Source: Nonomuraea typhae (GTDB lineage: Bacteria > Actinomycetota > Actinomycetes > Streptosporangiales > Streptosporangiaceae). Taken from it: DNA of 64,000 nucleotides. The translations under genes were made by a program, and so were the position numbers. The stretch covers positions 558,001 to 622,000 of the forward strand of contig NZ_VRLV01000005.1 of assembly GCF_009760925.1 (NCBI RefSeq). The letters are read 5' to 3'. This document shows, piece after piece, positions 7,926 to 15,157 of this stretch; position 1 is the stretch's first letter; each line of letters begins with the position of its first letter. The notes below the pieces were generated by a model. The model was not told the origin of the DNA, did no database searches, and was given only the letters and a program-made list of their open reading frames with translations.

Positions 7926-9107
7926 TCAGTGGACGATGGCCAGCATGACGTCCGAGGCTGAGGGGCGTTCTTCGGGGCGTTTGTTCAGGCAGGAGCCGAT
8001 GACCCCGCGCAACGCCGGCGGCAGGGGCGTCAGGTCGGGGTGGACCGTGAGCACGCGGTTGAAGACCGCGGGGACCGTGTCCTCGCCGAACGCCGGGCGG
8101 CCCGTGGCGGCGAACAGCATGGTCACCGCCCAGCTGAAGATGTCGGACGCCGGGCCGACCAGTTCGCCGGTCAGTTGTTCGGGTGACATGTAGGGCGGGG
8201 TTCCGATCATTTTGCCCTGGGTGACCGTTACCTGGTCGAGCGCTCTGGCGATGCCGAAGTCGATCACCCGCGGCCCGTCGGGGCCGATCAGGACGTTGCT
8301 GGGTTTGAAGTCCCTGTGGACGACTCCTGCCTTGTGGATGGCGGCCAGCGCACCGGCTGTGGATAACGCCAGGCGGGTCAGGCTGTCCTGGTCTCTGGGG
8401 CCGTGTTGCCTGACCAGTTGTTCCAGGGAAGGGCCTTCTACGTATTCGCTGACGATGTAGGCGTGCCGGCCGGTGATGTTGACGTCGAGGAGTCTGGCCG
8501 TGGAGAACGTCGCGACCCGGCGGGCGGCGTCGACCTCGCGGACGAACCTGGCGCGGGCCGTCTCGTCCACCAGGTCGTGCAGGACCTTGACGGCCACGTT
8601 CCTGGTGTCGGGTGCCGCCGCGAGGTAGACCGCGCCCTGGCCGCCGCGGCCCAGCTGGCGCAGGACGCGGTAGGGGCCGATCCAGTCGGCCTGGCTGGGC
8701 GGGGTGATGTGGACGGGTCGCGGCTGGTAGGTGGGGGAGGTCACGCGCTGGTGGAGGTCGGGCTGGGGGGACAGCCGGGCCTTGGCCATGAACGGGACCA
8801 GGATGCCGCTGTGGATGACGCCGCCCAGCCAGCTGACGCCGAAGCCGAGGCTGATCAGGGTCTTCATCGGCTCGGGGATGTCCTCGAACTCGCCGTAGGC
8901 GGCGGCGGTGATCAGGAACGCGCCCACGCACACCGTGTAGAAGACGGCGGCGATGGCGTGGAACGTGCTGCGCAGCCAGTAGGCGGCGAAGCCGATCGTG
9001 AGGGGGGTGGCGAGACCGCAGGTGAAGAGGGGGATGATCGCCCAGCCCACGAAGGCAACCCAGGCCCCGGCGCTGGGCCGGGCGGGGAGGGGGTGGGGGT
9101 GTGGCAT
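7926..9107 (-). CDS. Membrane-anchored Ser/Thr protein kinase
   Basis: 393 residues. Unusually, three or four hydrophobic segments come first (about 17-40, 48-70, 84-107) and the kinase domain is C-terminal (about 145-390). Most PknB-type kinases have the opposite order. The kinase core is complete: GRGGQGAVY glycine loop, VAVKVL (Lys174), VHRDFKPSN catalytic loop (Asp265), IDFG (Asp283), GTPPYMSPEQ activation segment. It is probably active in the cytosol. The gene lies on the opposite strand between nuoH and nuoI, splitting the nuo cluster. It is divergent from nuoI across 154 bases. Targets are unknown; complex I subunits with Ser/Thr-rich tails next door are an attractive guess only. Confidence 0.9.
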   Translation of the reverse strand: MPHPHPLPARPSAGAWVAFVGWAIIPLFTCGLATPLTIGFAAYWLRSTFHAIAAVFYTVCVGAFLITAAAYGEFEDIPEPMKTLISLGFGVSWLGGVIHSGILVPFMAKARLSPQPDLHQRVTSPTYQPRPVHITPPSQADWIGPYRVLRQLGRGGQGAVYLAAAPDTRNVAVKVLHDLVDETARARFVREVDAARRVATFSTARLLDVNITGRHAYIVSEYVEGPSLEQLVRQHGPRDQDSLTRLALSTAGALAAIHKAGVVHRDFKPSNVLIGPDGPRVIDFGIARALDQVTVTQGKMIGTPPYMSPEQLTGELVGPASDIFSWAVTMLFAATGRPAFGEDTVPAVFNRVLTVHPDLTPLPPALRGVIGSCLNKRPEERPSASDVMLAIVH

Positions 9108-9159
9108 GGCGGGAAGACTATCGGGCGCGGGTGACAGGTCGAGGCGGGGCGGGACCTCC

Positions 9160-9200
9160 TGTGGATAACTCCGGGTGAGGCTGTGGATGACTGTGGAAAA
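9160..9200. promoter_or_regulatory. Three DnaA-box-like 9-mers upstream of nuoI
   Basis: TGTGGATAA (9160-9168) is the exact complement of the classical box TTATCCACA. TGTGGATGA (9182-9190) and TGTGGAAAA (9192-9200) follow in the same orientation. Another TGTGGATAA lies at 8358-8366 in the kinase gene, and two TTGTCCACA boxes lie in nuoI. Binding is not shown. Confidence 0.45.
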
Positions 9201-9232
9201 CCTGGGGACAACACGTCTGCCTCATTCACCTC

Positions 9233-9249
9233 TGACGCATAGTGCGTCA
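9233..9249. promoter_or_regulatory. 17-bp inverted repeat, candidate operator before nuoI
   Basis: TGACGCA-TAG-TGCGTCA is a perfect 7-bp inverted repeat with a 3-base spacer, ending 12 bases before the nuoI ATG. Size and symmetry fit a dimeric repressor site. The protein that binds it is unknown. Confidence 0.5.
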
Positions 9250-9261
9250 TGATGTTGAACC

Positions 9262-10488
9262 ATGGCGCGGATACCGGGAGTAGGCCTGGCAAAAGGGTTG
9301 TCCGTCACCCTTCGCCACATGCTGCGCAGATCGGTTACGCAGCAGTATCCCGAGGTCAAGCCCGCCCTTCCGCCTCGTAGTCGTGGCGTTATCGCGCTGG
9401 TTGAGGAGAATTGCACCTCTTGCATGCTGTGTGCGAGGGAGTGTCCGGACTGGTGCATCTACATCGACTCCCATAAGGAGACCCTCCCCGCCCCCGAAGG
9501 CGGACGGCCGCGCCAGCGCAACGTTCTCGACCGGTTCGCCATCGACTTCGCCCTTTGCATGTACTGCGGCATCTGCATTGAGGTGTGCCCGTTCGACGCG
9601 CTGTTCTGGTCTCCCGAGTTCGAGTACGCCGAGGGGGACATCCGTAACCTGCTCCACGAGAAGGAGCAGCTCCAGGCGTGGGTACAGACGGTCCCGCCGC
9701 CACCCGGCCATGACCCCGGCGCCGAACCGCCCAAGGAGACCACGGCCGGGCCCCGCCGTCCCGCCCGAGCATCTGGTACGGCGGAGCCGTCCGACGCCCC
9801 GGCCGCCCGGCCGCCCAGGGCGCCTGGGGCGCAGAGGAGGGGGGCGGGGGCCGGTTCCGCTGCGGCTCAGACGGGTGCTTCGGATGGGGAGGGCGCGGGT
9901 GCGGGTGAGGGCGGGCCCTCCGCGGCCGCCCCTGCTGACAAGTCGCCCCAGACACCCTCGCCCCAGACGCCCGAGGGACAGACGCCCGAGGGACAGACGC
10001 CTCCGGCTCAGACACCTTCGGCTCAGACGCCCGAGGGGCAAGCGCCCCCAGCTCAGACACCTTCGGCTCAGACGCTCCCGGCTCAGACGCCCACGGGTGA
10101 GACGCCCACGGCTGAGACGCCCACGGCCCAGGATCCCGCCGGCGAGTCAGCGGATGCGCCATCAGGGCCAGATGCTCCGCGGCGTCCGCGCCGGGCGGTG
10201 ACGAACGTCCGGGGCATCCGGCCGCCCGGTTCGCTCCCCGACGCCGGCCGTACCCCTGAGCCGCCGGCGGCCGAGGGTGAGCCCCCTGCTCCCGAGGAGT
10301 TGTCCACAGGCGAGTCGGGTCCCGGTCAGTTGTCCACAGGTTCCGGCGAGCCGTCAAAACTTCCCGAAACCGAGGAGCACAATTCATCCGCGAGCCCGCG
10401 CAGGCGGCGGATGGCCGATCCTCGGTCCATACGTCCACCCGGGCGGCTCCCGTCCGACGAGACACAGGAGTCCGAGGAGGATTCGTGA
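9262..10488 (+). CDS. nuoI: NADH-quinone oxidoreductase subunit I with long Pro/Thr/Gln-rich tail
   Basis: The first ~150 residues are a normal NuoI (TYKY) ferredoxin subunit. Two [4Fe-4S] motifs are complete: CTSCMLCARECP (Cys51, 54, 57, 61) and CMYCGICIEVCP (Cys99, 102, 105, 109). Usual NuoI proteins have 160-220 residues; this one has 408. The extra ~255 residues are a low-complexity tail with 5-residue repeats of the type xxQTP (about 225-300). A short motif appears twice, RGIRPPGSLPD and RSIRPPGRLPSD, the second at the acidic C-terminus. The start is ATG at 9262. The stop overlaps the nuoJ GTG by four bases. The tail is unlikely to be needed for electron transfer. Confidence 0.93.
   Translation: MARIPGVGLAKGLSVTLRHMLRRSVTQQYPEVKPALPPRSRGVIALVEENCTSCMLCARECPDWCIYIDSHKETLPAPEGGRPRQRNVLDRFAIDFALCMYCGICIEVCPFDALFWSPEFEYAEGDIRNLLHEKEQLQAWVQTVPPPPGHDPGAEPPKETTAGPRRPARASGTAEPSDAPAARPPRAPGAQRRGAGAGSAAAQTGASDGEGAGAGEGGPSAAAPADKSPQTPSPQTPEGQTPEGQTPPAQTPSAQTPEGQAPPAQTPSAQTLPAQTPTGETPTAETPTAQDPAGESADAPSGPDAPRRPRRAVTNVRGIRPPGSLPDAGRTPEPPAAEGEPPAPEELSTGESGPGQLSTGSGEPSKLPETEEHNSSASPRRRRMADPRSIRPPGRLPSDETQESEEDS
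9940..10145 (+). repeat. 15-bp coding repeats in nuoI tail (QTP repeats)
   Basis: A run of 15-bp units such as GCTCAGACACCTTCG or GGACAGACGCCCGAG encodes PSAQT/PEGQT pentapeptides. Within the run the units differ by mostly first- and third-base changes. It is in frame with nuoI throughout. Confidence 0.8.
10300..10338 (+). promoter_or_regulatory. Two perfect TTGTCCACA DnaA-type boxes within nuoI
   Basis: TTGTCCACA occurs at 10300-10308 and again at 10330-10338, same strand, 30 bases apart (about three helical turns). This 9-mer is the preferred DnaA box of Streptomyces. They encode LSTG twice in the tail, so coding repeats could explain them. Confidence 0.4.
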
Positions 10489-11078
10489 CCGAGGCGGCGC
10501 CCTCCTTCCTGCCACCCACCACGCAAGAGGTCGTGTTCTTGCTCCTGGGCGCGGTGGCCGTCGGTTCGGCGCTGCTCGTCGTCACCACCAGGCAGCTCGT
10601 CCACGCCGCCCTCTGGCTCGTCGTCTGCTTCGGCGCGCTGGCGGGGGTCTACCTGGTGCTGACGGCGGAGTTCGTCGCCTGGGTGCAGGTGCTGATCTAC
10701 GTGGGCGCCGTGGTGGTGCTGCTGTTGTTCGGCATCATGCTGACCCGCGCGCCCATCGGCCGCTCGGCCGACCTCGACAGCGGCAACCGCGTCGTGGCCG
10801 CCGTCGTGGCGCTGGCGACGGCGGCGATCCTGGTCACGGTCGTGGTGGACGGCTTCCGCACGGCCTACACGCCGCTGAAACCGGGCGAGGGCGCGGCGGG
10901 CGAGCTGGGCGCCAGCGTGTTCAGGACGTGGGTCCTGCCGTTCGAGGCACTCTCGGTGCTCCTGCTCGCGGCGCTGATCGGCGCCATCGTGCTGTCCCGC
11001 ACCGACATCCGCGGCGCGCCCCCACCCGTGGGCGAGTCCGGCGGGTCGGCTCCGGCTGAAGGTCCCGGGGGGCCATAG
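10485..11078 (+). CDS. nuoJ: NADH-quinone oxidoreductase subunit J
   Basis: 197-residue membrane subunit with five predicted helices. The conserved helix containing VQVLIYVGAVVVLLLFGIML, with its pi-bulge Tyr-Val-Gly, is clear at about 64-83. The last ~20 residues are a Gly/Pro-rich tail. GTG start overlaps the nuoI stop (GTGA). The stop TAG shares its G with the nuoK GTG (TAGTG). Confidence 0.95.
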   Translation: MTEAAPSFLPPTTQEVVFLLLGAVAVGSALLVVTTRQLVHAALWLVVCFGALAGVYLVLTAEFVAWVQVLIYVGAVVVLLLFGIMLTRAPIGRSADLDSGNRVVAAVVALATAAILVTVVVDGFRTAYTPLKPGEGAAGELGASVFRTWVLPFEALSVLLLAALIGAIVLSRTDIRGAPPPVGESGGSAPAEGPGGP

Positions 11079-11566
11079 TGCACATCGTGTACCCCGCGGT
11101 CGTCTCCGCGCTCCTCTTCTCCATCGGCGTCTACGGCGTGCTCGCCCGGCGCAACACGATCCTGGTGCTGATGTCGGTCGAGCTCATGCTCAACGCCGTC
11201 AACATCAACCTGGTCGCGTTCGACGTGTGGCTGGCCGACGCGCTGCACAGCGGTCAGGTGCTGACGTTGTTCATCATCGTGATCGCGGCCGCCGAGGTCG
11301 GACTCGGCCTGGCGATCGTGCTCGCGCTCTTCCGCAACCGCCAGAGCGTGGACCTCGACCGCCTGCGCAGCCTCGCCGAGCCCTCCGACCACGACGGATC
11401 CGCCGCCCAGGCGTCCCAGCCGGGAGGCGACAACGGCGCCCGAGCCCCCGCCGCCCTCGACACCGTCACCTCTCCCCAGCTCACCACCCGCGGCAACGGC
11501 GCCTCCGACCAGGACGGCGGCACCGCCCAGCCCGGCCACCCCGCCACGCGAGGAGGCAGCGCATGA
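11078..11566 (+). CDS. nuoK: NADH-quinone oxidoreductase subunit K with extended C-terminus
   Basis: The first ~100 residues are a standard three-helix NuoK. NTILVLMSVELMLNAVNINLV carries the channel Glu of helix 2, and FIIVIAAAEVGLGLAIV the second conserved Glu. Typical NuoK has about 100 residues; here a hydrophilic, Ala/Gly/Pro-rich extension brings it to 162. GTG start shares a base with the nuoJ stop; the stop overlaps the nuoL ATG (ATGA). Proton channel residues look intact. Confidence 0.94.
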   Translation: MHIVYPAVVSALLFSIGVYGVLARRNTILVLMSVELMLNAVNINLVAFDVWLADALHSGQVLTLFIIVIAAAEVGLGLAIVLALFRNRQSVDLDRLRSLAEPSDHDGSAAQASQPGGDNGARAPAALDTVTSPQLTTRGNGASDQDGGTAQPGHPATRGGSA

Positions 11567-13527
11567 ACACGTTCCCGCTGCTCATCGTGCTCCTGCCGTT
11601 CGCGGGCGCCTTCGCGGGACTGCTCCTGTCCCGCTGGCCCCATCACGTACGGCTGGCCGTACCCGCACCAGAGCCGGTAGCCGGGCCGGGGCCGGGAGCC
11701 GGGCCGGGGGCTGCAGCGGATCTGGAGCATGCCGGGCGCGGCGGCAATCGGCGGGCGGCGTGGATCGCCGTCCTGCCCACCGCGGGCTCGGCCGCCCTCG
11801 CGGTGTGGCTGGCCGCCGCCCAGGGGTTCGCGTTCTTCGGCGACCGAGACGTCCTCCCGGCGGGCGCCGCCTACGGCACGATCGAGACCGGCACGGTGTC
11901 CATCGCGCTCACCCTCCAGGCCGACGCCCTGTCCGGCGTCCTCGGCGTCCTGGTGACCGTGGTGGCGCTGGCCGTACAGCTCTATTCCGTCGGCTACCTC
12001 CACGACGACCCCCGCTACCCGTCCTACAGCGCCTTCGTCAGCCTCTTCACCAGTGCCATGCTGCTGGTCGTCTACGCGGGCGACCTGCTGGTCCTGTACG
12101 TGGGCTGGGAAATCATGGGCCTGTGCTCCTACCTGCTGATCGGCCACTGGTGGGAGGACCGGGCCAACTCGCGGGCGGCGGTGAAGGCGTTCCTGGTCAC
12201 CCGCCTGGGCGATGTCGGCTTCCTGTTCGGCATCTTCGTGCTCGGCATCGGGGCGGGCAGTTTCCGGATCGCCGACGTGCTGTCCAAGGTGCCCGAGATG
12301 TCGCCGGGCACGCTGATCACCGCGACCATGCTCCTGCTGGCCGGCGTGGCGGGCAAGAGCGCCCAGGTGCCCCTGCACACGTGGCTGCCCGACGCCATGG
12401 CGGGCCCCACGCCGATCAGCGCCCTGATCCACGCCGCCACCATGGTCGCGGCGGGCATCTTCATCGTGGCTCGCCTGTTCCCGGCGTTCACGGCCGCGGG
12501 GCCCACCCTCGACGTGCTGGCCGTGCTGGCCGCCCTCGGCATGCTGGGCGCCGCCCTCGCCGCGCTGGCCCAGGACGATCTCAAACGCGTGCTGGCCTAC
12601 TCCACGATCAGCCAGCTCGCCTACATGGCCGGCGGCCTGGCCGCGGGCTCCGACTCGGCCGCGATCTTCCACCTGCTGACGCATGGCGCGTTCAAGGCGC
12701 TGCTGTTCCTGTGCGCGGGCGCGGTCATCCACCACGTCGGCTCGAACCTGATGAGCCAGATGGGCGGCCTGCGCCGCGAGATGCCGGTGACGTTCGCCGC
12801 GACCACGATCGGCTTCGCCGCCCTCATGGGCCTGCCGCCGGCCAGCGGCTTCTTCAGCAAGGACAGCCTCCTGGCAGCCATGGACACCGCCGCGAGCAGC
12901 GGCCCGCTGACGGACGCCGCCGCGCTTCTCCTGTACGGCAGCGCGCTGGCCACCGTCGTCGCCACGGGCGCCTACTCGGCCCGAGCCTGGCTGCGTACCT
13001 TCTTCGGCCCCGTCCGCACCCTCGCCCTGCCCGAGCCCAAGCCGGGCACCGCCCACGTGGTCGACACCCGCGAGGCCCCGCTGACCATGCTGCTGCCGAT
13101 CGCCGTGCTGGCCGTGCCCGCGCTGCTGCTGGGCTTCGCCGGCGGTCTCCACCTCGACGTCGGCGTGGCCGTGACGAGCGTCGTCCTGGCCCTGCTCGGC
13201 GCGGGCGTCGTCTACGCCGCCTGGCGCGGCGACCCGGTGGCCGACCCGGCACGGCTGCTCGGCCCGTTCCGCGCCCCATGCGAGCGCGCCTTCTACGTCG
13301 ACACCCTGTACACGGTGTTGTTCGTCCGCCCGATCCTCATGCTGGCCCGCCTGGTGGTCAGCACCGACGACCGGGTCGTCGACGGCGCGGTCCGCGGCTC
13401 CGGCCGCACGGCCACGGGCCTGTCCGGGGTGCTGCGCCTGGCCCAGAACGGCAACGTGCAGCTCTACGTCAGCGGCGTCCTCGCCGGTGTGCTCCTGATC
13501 GTCGTCGGGGCGGTGGTGTTCGCATGA
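11563..13527 (+). CDS. nuoL: NADH-quinone oxidoreductase subunit L
   Basis: 654-residue antiporter-like proton pump subunit. After the first helix there is a Gly/Pro-rich insert (about 32-60, PGPGAGPGAA) not usual for NuoL. The core motifs are intact: WEIMGLCSYLLIGHWW, the Lys/His region HTWLPDAMAGPTPISALIHAATMVAAG, and YSTISQLAYM. The C-terminus has the extra amphipathic and anchoring helices of the L subunit. I place the start at ATG 11563, which overlaps the nuoK stop (ATGA) and follows AGGAGG. The stop overlaps the ATG of a 15-codon mini-ORF before nuoM. Confidence 0.96.
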   Translation: MNTFPLLIVLLPFAGAFAGLLLSRWPHHVRLAVPAPEPVAGPGPGAGPGAAADLEHAGRGGNRRAAWIAVLPTAGSAALAVWLAAAQGFAFFGDRDVLPAGAAYGTIETGTVSIALTLQADALSGVLGVLVTVVALAVQLYSVGYLHDDPRYPSYSAFVSLFTSAMLLVVYAGDLLVLYVGWEIMGLCSYLLIGHWWEDRANSRAAVKAFLVTRLGDVGFLFGIFVLGIGAGSFRIADVLSKVPEMSPGTLITATMLLLAGVAGKSAQVPLHTWLPDAMAGPTPISALIHAATMVAAGIFIVARLFPAFTAAGPTLDVLAVLAALGMLGAALAALAQDDLKRVLAYSTISQLAYMAGGLAAGSDSAAIFHLLTHGAFKALLFLCAGAVIHHVGSNLMSQMGGLRREMPVTFAATTIGFAALMGLPPASGFFSKDSLLAAMDTAASSGPLTDAAALLLYGSALATVVATGAYSARAWLRTFFGPVRTLALPEPKPGTAHVVDTREAPLTMLLPIAVLAVPALLLGFAGGLHLDVGVAVTSVVLALLGAGVVYAAWRGDPVADPARLLGPFRAPCERAFYVDTLYTVLFVRPILMLARLVVSTDDRVVDGAVRGSGRTATGLSGVLRLAQNGNVQLYVSGVLAGVLLIVVGAVVFA

Positions 13528-13571
13528 GCGGGGTCCTCTGGTTTCCTGTCCCGCCGGTGGTGGGCGTATGA
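13524..13571 (+). CDS. 15-codon mini-ORF bridging nuoL and nuoM
   Basis: ATG overlaps the nuoL stop (ATGA at 13524-13527) and its TGA overlaps the nuoM ATG (ATGA at 13568-13571). The product would be MSGVLWFPVPPVVGV. It may be a diverged duplicate of the nuoM start (MSWLPVALLAVPLLGA) that now passes ribosomes from nuoL to nuoM by two couplings. Peptide function is not implied. Confidence 0.35.
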   Translation: MSGVLWFPVPPVVGV

Positions 13572-15157
13572 GCTGGCTGCCTGTGGCGCTGCTTGCCGTA
13601 CCTCTGCTGGGCGCGCTCGTCCTGCTCGCGCCCCCGCGCGCGCTGCGGGCGGCGCTGCGCGGCTACGGGCTGGCGGTCTCCGGCGCGGTGCTGGTGCTGG
13701 CCGCGGTCATGGTGGCCACCTTCGAGTACGGGCAGGCCGCGCGCATGCAGTTCACCCTCGACGCCCCGTGGATCCCCGGCCTGGGAATCAGGTTCCATCT
13801 CGGCGTCGACGGGATCTCGCTGCCGCTGGTCGCGCTGACCGCGCTGCTGACATTCCTGTGCTTCGTCTACCTGGGCCTCGGCGACGGCCGCGGCCCGGGC
13901 CGGCTGCTGCACTCCCGGCCGAGGGCGCTGGTGTTCACGCTGCTGGTGCTCGAAGTCGGCATGATCGGCACGTTCCTGGCCCTCGACCTGCTGCTGTTCT
14001 TCGTCTTCTTCGAGATCGTCCTGATCCCGATGTACTTCCTGATCGCCATCTGGGGCGGCAAGGCGCGGCGGGCGGCGGCGGTCAAGTTCATCCTGTACAC
14101 GCTGCTCGGCTCCGTCGTGATGCTGCTGGGCCTGCTGTTCATCTGGGCGCAGACGGGCTCGCTCGACATGGTGGCCCTGGCCGAGCGGCACGGCAGCGGC
14201 CTGCCCAGAGCGGTCCAGGTGATCGCGTTCCTGGCGGTGGGCGTCGGCCTGGCGGTGAAGACGCCGATGTGGCCGCTGCACACCTGGCTGCCCGACGCCC
14301 ACACCGAGGCGCCGACGGTCGGCTCGGTGCTGCTGGCCGGGGTCCTGCTGAAGATGGGCACGTACGGCTTCGCCAGGATCGCCATCCCCATCCTGCCCGA
14401 GGGCGCGGCCGCGGTGGCCCCGTGGCTGGGCGCCTTCGCGGTCGTCGGCATCGTCTACGGCGCCCTGGCCTGCCTGGCCCAGCGCGACCTGAAACGGATG
14501 ATCGCCTACTCGTCCGTGGGCCACATGGGCTTCGTCCTGCTCGGCTTCGCGACGCTGACCACGCCCGGCATCAACGGCGCCCTGTTCGCGAACGTCGCCC
14601 ACGGCCTCATCACCGGCCTGCTCTTCTTCCTGGCCGGAGCGATCAAGGAACGCTACGCGAGCGCCGACATGCCCTCCATCCGCGGCATGCTGGCGACCCT
14701 CCCGCACCTGGGCTCGGTGCTGACCTTCGCCGCCGTGGCCTCGCTGGGCCTGCCGGGCCTGGCCGGGTTCTGGGGCGAGATGCTGGCCCTGCTGGGCGCC
14801 TTCGATCCGGCCGCCGGCCTGCCCAGGTCGCTGTTCCTGACGTTCATGGTCATCGGCGGGCTGGGCGCGGTGCTGACCGCCGCCTACTTCCTGGTCATGT
14901 TGTCCCGGGTGACCCACGGCCTTCCCGCGAACGCCGCAGCCCCGCGATCGGAGCAACAGGGCGAGCATGCCGACACCCGCCTGGAGGAGGCCGGGGCCCA
15001 GCTCGCCCTGAAGTCCCGCATGCCCGACATCAGGGGCTACGAGCTGGCCGCCTGGGTACCTCTGATCGTGCTCACGCTGCTGTTCGGCCTCTGGCCGGGC
15101 CTCCTGCTCTCGCTCACCACACCCGCCGTCGAGGCGCTGCTGGGGGTCGTGTCGTGA
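13568..15157 (+). CDS. nuoM: NADH-quinone oxidoreductase subunit M
   Basis: 529-residue antiporter-like subunit with about 14 helices. Family motifs: FFVFFEIVLIPMYFLI (channel Glu), HTWLPDAHTEAPTVGSVLLAG (Lys/His pathway) and YSSVGHMGFV. Near the C-terminus a hydrophilic segment (about 455-490) precedes the last helix. No strong Shine-Dalgarno precedes the ATG, consistent with coupling to the mini-ORF in front. The stop overlaps the nuoN GTG (GTGA). Confidence 0.96.
   Translation: MSWLPVALLAVPLLGALVLLAPPRALRAALRGYGLAVSGAVLVLAAVMVATFEYGQAARMQFTLDAPWIPGLGIRFHLGVDGISLPLVALTALLTFLCFVYLGLGDGRGPGRLLHSRPRALVFTLLVLEVGMIGTFLALDLLLFFVFFEIVLIPMYFLIAIWGGKARRAAAVKFILYTLLGSVVMLLGLLFIWAQTGSLDMVALAERHGSGLPRAVQVIAFLAVGVGLAVKTPMWPLHTWLPDAHTEAPTVGSVLLAGVLLKMGTYGFARIAIPILPEGAAAVAPWLGAFAVVGIVYGALACLAQRDLKRMIAYSSVGHMGFVLLGFATLTTPGINGALFANVAHGLITGLLFFLAGAIKERYASADMPSIRGMLATLPHLGSVLTFAAVASLGLPGLAGFWGEMLALLGAFDPAAGLPRSLFLTFMVIGGLGAVLTAAYFLVMLSRVTHGLPANAAAPRSEQQGEHADTRLEEAGAQLALKSRMPDIRGYELAAWVPLIVLTLLFGLWPGLLLSLTTPAVEALLGVVS

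Noticed and set aside
11254..13152. 632-codon open frame antisense to nuoL
   Set aside because: Low-complexity translation opposite a clearly conserved subunit; no ribosome site.
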